Part shown: in pieces, positions 6,498 to 8,614 of the stretch
Layout of the letters: the number at the start of each line of letters is the position of its first letter
How positions within the stretch are numbered: position 1 is the stretch's first letter
Origin: Nitrospiraceae bacterium
GTDB lineage: Bacteria > Nitrospirota > UBA9217
Direction of reading: 5' to 3'
Assembly: GCA_003454665.1 (NCBI GenBank)
Contig: DMKB01000124.1
Coordinates: forward strand, 1-8,614
Length of the DNA stretch: 8,614 bases
Notes under the pieces: model-generated
The model's database searches: none
What the model saw: the letters and a program-made list of their open reading frames with translations, nothing else
What the model was told of the DNA's origin: nothing
Position numbers and translations under genes: made by a program

Positions 6498-6702
6498 TTT
6501 TTAGCCACAGAGAGCATCCCGCTTTGCGGGACAGGCCCGATCACCGAGAAAGATATAACTTTCTTTCAAACAACCCCAAAAAAACGCAAATAAAAAATAT
6601 CTCTTTTCTTCTGGCGAATGTTGCGATCATGGCGTTACGCAAATAAATTAAATAATTTCCTTTCAGTACTTCTCGGAGGTCTCTGTGCCCTCTGTGGCAA
6701 AA
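6498..6702. repeat. 205-bp MITE-like spacer element with inverted CCACAGAG ends
   Basis: The lysS-lolC gap is bounded by TTTTTAGCCACAGAG (6498-6512) and its imperfect inverse CTCTGTGGCAAAA (6690-6702). A second inverse copy, TCTCTGTG, stands just inside the right end (6680-6687). The interior is AT-rich and holds a perfect hairpin TCCCGC-TTT-GCGGGA (6517-6531) and a small palindrome AGAAAG/CTTTCT (6547-6564). The element starts ten bases before the lolC ATG and ends eight bases beyond the lysS stop, filling the spacer almost exactly. No ORF fits inside. It could be a non-autonomous mobile element or a pair of dispersed repeat units facing each other; no clear target-site duplication is visible. 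Confidence 0.5.
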
Positions 6703-6709
6703 CTGCCTT

Positions 6710-8221
6710 CTACGCCTTTTCCTTCTTCATCTGCGGAAACAGAATCACATCCCTAATCGAGCTTGAACCGGTAAGCAGCATCACCAGACGGTCGATGCCG
6801 ATACCCTCTCCCGCCGCAGGCGGCATGCCGTATTCCAGAGCACGAACAAAGTCCGCGTCCATCTGGTGGGCTTCCTCGTCCCCTGCCTCTCGCTCCGCGA
6901 GTTGCTTCATGAACCGCTCTTTCTGGTCCACCGGGTCGTTCAGCTCGGAAAAAGCGTTTGCCAGCTCCTTGCCTCCCACGAACAACTCGAACCGCTCCAC
7001 AATGTCAGGATTATCTTCCCGCTTCTTCGACAGCGGCGAGATATCGGTAGGATAGTCCGTAATGAAGGTAGGCTGAACAATGTTCGGCTCAACGAGCGCC
7101 TCGAACAGTTCGTTCAGGAGCTTGCCGAGGGGCTCACCACCCTTCAGGTTCGCACCAAGCTTCTTCGCATGGGCCCTGGCCTTGTCCTCATTGGTGAGAA
7201 CATCATCGGAAACGCCTGCTTCCCGCAGGGAATCAATGAAGCTGAGCCGTTTCCACGGCGGCGCGAGGCTGATGGACATGCCTTCATAGGTTATCTCCGT
7301 CGTTCCGATGACTTCTCTGGCAACAGAGCTGATCAACTCCTCCGTCATGTCCATCAGGTCCCGGTAGTCGGCATAGGCAGTATAAAATTCGAGCATGGTG
7401 AATTCCGGATTATGCCACGTCGAGATACCCTCATTCCGGAAATTCCGGTTGATCTCGAAGACCCGCTCAAAACCGCCGACCAGGAGTCGCTTGAGGTACA
7501 GCTCCGGCGCTATTCGCAGGAACAGGTCCATGCCCAGGGCATTGTGGTGCGTCTTGAAGGGCTTGGCCGCGGCGCCTCCGGGGATGGTCTGCATCATGGG
7601 CGTCTCGACTTCAAGGTATTCCCGCGAAGCAAGGAATGCCCGAACAGCCTGGATAATGCGGGTACGAAGGAGAAATACCTTTTTGACATCAGGATTTACG
7701 ATGAGGTCCACGTACCGCTGGCGGTAGCGGATCTCCGTATCCGTCAGTCCATGCCACTTCTCCGGCAAGGGCCTGAGCGATTTGGTCAGGAGCACAAAGT
7801 CCTCGACCTCAACGGTGAGCTCATCCGTCTTGGTCCGGAAAAGAAAGCCTTTTACCCCGATGAAATCGCCGATGTCGAGCTTCTTGAACAGCCCGTATCG
7901 ATCTTCGCCAAGGGTATTCTTCTGGAAATAGACCTGGAGTTTGCCGGAACCGTCCTGGATGTGGGAAAAGGCGGCCTTGCCGAAGCTGCGCATGGCAATA
8001 ATACGGCCGGCGAGGGAAACTTCCACGCGGTTCTTTTCGAGATCTTCCTTCGTTGCATTGTCGTACGAATCGTGGAGGTCCTGCGCTCTCGATGTCGCCT
8101 CGTATCTGCCGGAGTAGGGATTGATCCCCTTTCCCCTGATCTCGTCGAGTTTCTTGAACCGCTGCTGTATCAGCTCGTTGTAGTCAGGCATCGGTTTTTC
8201 TTTGATATTCTTCTCTGACAT
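6710..8221 (-). CDS. lysS: Lysyl-tRNA synthetase, class II
   Basis: A complete 503-residue class II lysyl-tRNA synthetase (E. coli LysS has 505), which charges tRNA-Lys in the cytoplasm. An N-terminal helix (about 12-32, ending in GINPY) leads into the anticodon-binding OB fold (about 66-144, with RSFGKAAFSHIQD), and the catalytic domain runs from about 160. Motif 2 is FRNEGISTWHNPEFTMLEFY (R262, E264), and the active-site strand VGGKELANAFSELNDP lies at 415-430. Motif 3 is GEGIGIDRLVMLL (R478). The last residues LFPQMKKEKA are typical. ATG 8221 gives the family length; the frame stays open 40 codons further upstream (to 8341), but that part reads through repeats and lacks LysRS features. A second ATG at 8191 (MPDYNELIQQ) is also possible. 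Neither has a clear Shine-Dalgarno. It is the first gene of the - strand cluster. Confidence 0.96.
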   Translation of the reverse strand: MSEKNIKEKPMPDYNELIQQRFKKLDEIRGKGINPYSGRYEATSRAQDLHDSYDNATKEDLEKNRVEVSLAGRIIAMRSFGKAAFSHIQDGSGKLQVYFQKNTLGEDRYGLFKKLDIGDFIGVKGFLFRTKTDELTVEVEDFVLLTKSLRPLPEKWHGLTDTEIRYRQRYVDLIVNPDVKKVFLLRTRIIQAVRAFLASREYLEVETPMMQTIPGGAAAKPFKTHHNALGMDLFLRIAPELYLKRLLVGGFERVFEINRNFRNEGISTWHNPEFTMLEFYTAYADYRDLMDMTEELISSVAREVIGTTEITYEGMSISLAPPWKRLSFIDSLREAGVSDDVLTNEDKARAHAKKLGANLKGGEPLGKLLNELFEALVEPNIVQPTFITDYPTDISPLSKKREDNPDIVERFELFVGGKELANAFSELNDPVDQKERFMKQLAEREAGDEEAHQMDADFVRALEYGMPPAAGEGIGIDRLVMLLTGSSSIRDVILFPQMKKEKA

Positions 8222-8230
8222 TAGTCGTAT

Positions 8231-8259
8231 ACAATACCGTAAATTTCGTGGGGGGTCAA
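8231..8259 (-). promoter_or_regulatory. Probable sigma-70-type promoter of lysS
   Basis: On the - strand TTGACC (8259-8254) and TATTGT (8236-8231) are separated by exactly 17 bases, matching the sigma-70 consensus at 5/6 and 4/6 positions. The start of transcription would fall only a few bases before ATG 8221, giving an almost leaderless mRNA. Alternatively translation begins at ATG 8191 with a leader of about 35 bases. This is predicted from sequence only. Confidence 0.45.
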
Positions 8260-8298
8260 TAAGATAATCAATACAAACAAAATAAATACCATGGGATG

Positions 8299-8317
8299 CG
8301 GATGAACACAGATGAAG
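8299..8317. repeat. Dispersed-type word GCGGATGAACACAGATGAA
   Basis: This word matches, from memory, a motif frequently seen in intergenic repeats of environmental proteobacterial genomes (variants of 'gcggatgaacacggatgaa'). Only one copy is in this window, so repeat status here is inferred, not shown. Confidence 0.3.
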
Positions 8318-8353
8318 ATCTTTGAGAAGTAATTCCTTCACTATTTTTTCTTG

Positions 8354-8410
8354 ATCTGCTCTTTCCGCGTCGCCTAACCCCGCCAGGGCGGGATTGGCAA
8401 TCCGTGTCCC
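8354..8410. repeat. Hairpin repeat unit, copy A
   Basis: First of three copies sharing ATC-x-GC-x-(T)TTTC-xx-CGTCGCCTAA, followed by GGATTGG and ATCCG-GT. The core folds into a hairpin: GCC (8372-8374) pairs with GGC (8396-8398), AA with TT, and CCCGC (8379-8383) with GCGGG (8388-8392), around a four-base CAGG loop. There is one bulged T (8375) and one C-A mismatch (8378/8393). Confidence 0.7.
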
Positions 8411-8433
8411 AAAAAAAAGGCATTTAATTTAGC

Positions 8434-8463
8434 CGCAGATTTTCGCAGATCTACGCAGATTTA
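8434..8463. repeat. Three CGCAGAT words with exact 10-bp period
   Basis: CGCAGAT occurs at 8434-8440, 8444-8450 and 8454-8460, each followed by a T-rich triplet, so the words lie on the same face of the DNA helix. It sits between hairpin units A and B. Related CGCAGAT strings are common in intergenic repeats of environmental genomes (recalled, not searched). Whether it is a protein-binding array or a decayed repeat is unknown. Confidence 0.6.
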
Positions 8464-8493
8464 AAATACACTTTCAGCTCTGACTTCTTCTTC

Positions 8494-8550
8494 ATCAGCC
8501 TTTTCTACGTCGCCTAATCACGCCCTGGTGGGATTGGTCATCCGCGTTCC
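8494..8550. repeat. Hairpin repeat unit, copy B
   Basis: Second copy, 140 bp after A, with the same order ATC-x-GC, CGTCGCCTAA, GGATTGG, ATCCG. The hairpin is kept in the same register despite base changes: C8523 pairs with G8528, G8522 with T8529 (wobble), C8521 with G8530, C8519 with G8532, T8518 with A8533, AA with TT and CC with GG. The same bulged T is at 8515 and there is one A-G mismatch (8520/8531). Confidence 0.7.
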
Positions 8551-8583
8551 GTTAAATTTTACTTTTTTTATTTCAATTCTTTA

Positions 8584-8614
8584 ATCCGCTTTTTCCGCGT
8601 CGCCTAAGAGCGCC
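8584..8614. repeat. Hairpin repeat unit, copy C, cut by the window end
   Basis: Third copy, 90 bp after B, reading ATCCGCTTTTTCCGCGTCGCC then TAAGAGCGCC before the window stops. Its left half matches A and B closely. The right arm of the hairpin would lie beyond base 8614, so the array probably continues. Confidence 0.65.

Larger units (their letters stand above)
8222..8614. other. Gene-free repeat-rich region upstream of lysS
   Basis: This stretch of 393 bp has no credible coding sequence on either strand. It contains the likely lysS promoter at its left end, a short GCGGATGAACACAGATGAA word (8299-8317), three copies of a hairpin repeat unit and a CGCAGAT triplet, with AT-rich filler between them (including an A8 run at 8411-8418). 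The entries below give each part. Confidence 0.7.

Noticed and set aside
6866..8218. A 450-codon open frame on the + strand opposite lysS
   Set aside because: It lies wholly antisense to a clear lysyl-tRNA synthetase, its translation shows no family motifs, and long antisense frames are common opposite GC-rich conserved genes.
8222..8341. 40-codon N-terminal extension of lysS
   Set aside because: The extension reads through the promoter-like sequence and repeat words, has no synthetase features, and starting at 8221 gives the normal family length.
8354..8614. CRISPR array
   Set aside because: The repeat units are imperfect, unevenly spaced (140 and 90 bp) and palindromic over a long core, with no uniform spacers and no cas genes in view.

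Overview
This is an 8.6-kb piece of a Gram-negative bacterial chromosome of moderate GC content. It holds mostly housekeeping genes, separated by intergenic spacers that are unusually rich in short repeats. The order lysS, lolC-type permease, lolD on one strand, together with dispersed 'CCACAGAG', 'CGCAGAT' and 'GTCAGGAGTCAG' repeats, recalls Desulfobacterota/Desulfuromonadota or Nitrospirota genomes. That placement is inference from gene order and style, not from a database search.

Left part, + strand (1-3037): the window opens in the last 61 codons of a permuted papain-fold (YiiX/C92-like) hydrolase. A small hotdog-fold PaaI-type thioesterase follows (348-743). A 149-bp spacer then carries an inverted 'CAGGAGTCAG' repeat, and after it comes a complete RNase R (rnr, 893-3037).

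Right part, - strand (8221 back to 3087): reading in the direction of transcription, the order is lysyl-tRNA synthetase (lysS), a 205-bp AT-rich spacer element bounded by inverted CCACAGAG ends, a LolC/LolE-type lipoprotein-export permease, a 73-residue membrane-anchored protein with an 11-residue repeat, the LolD ATPase, and a Tat-exported calcineurin-like metallophosphoesterase. The permease and LolD should form the inner-membrane ABC machine that extracts outer-membrane lipoproteins. The small protein lies between them and its stop codon overlaps the lolD ribosome binding site, so the two are probably translationally coupled. The rnr and phosphoesterase genes converge with only 49 bp between them.

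The last 393 bp (8222-8614) hold no gene. They contain the probable lysS promoter and a cluster of repeats: three copies of a hairpin-forming unit around GCGTCGCCTAA, the third cut by the window edge, and a 10-bp-period CGCAGAT triplet.

I see no convincing new multi-gene system. The points most worth checking are that lolD has no canonical start codon at its expected N-terminus (an ATC sits where the start should be, behind a good Shine-Dalgarno), the small repeat protein inside the lol cluster, the substituted GNTE motif in the phosphoesterase, and the structured repeat family at the right end.
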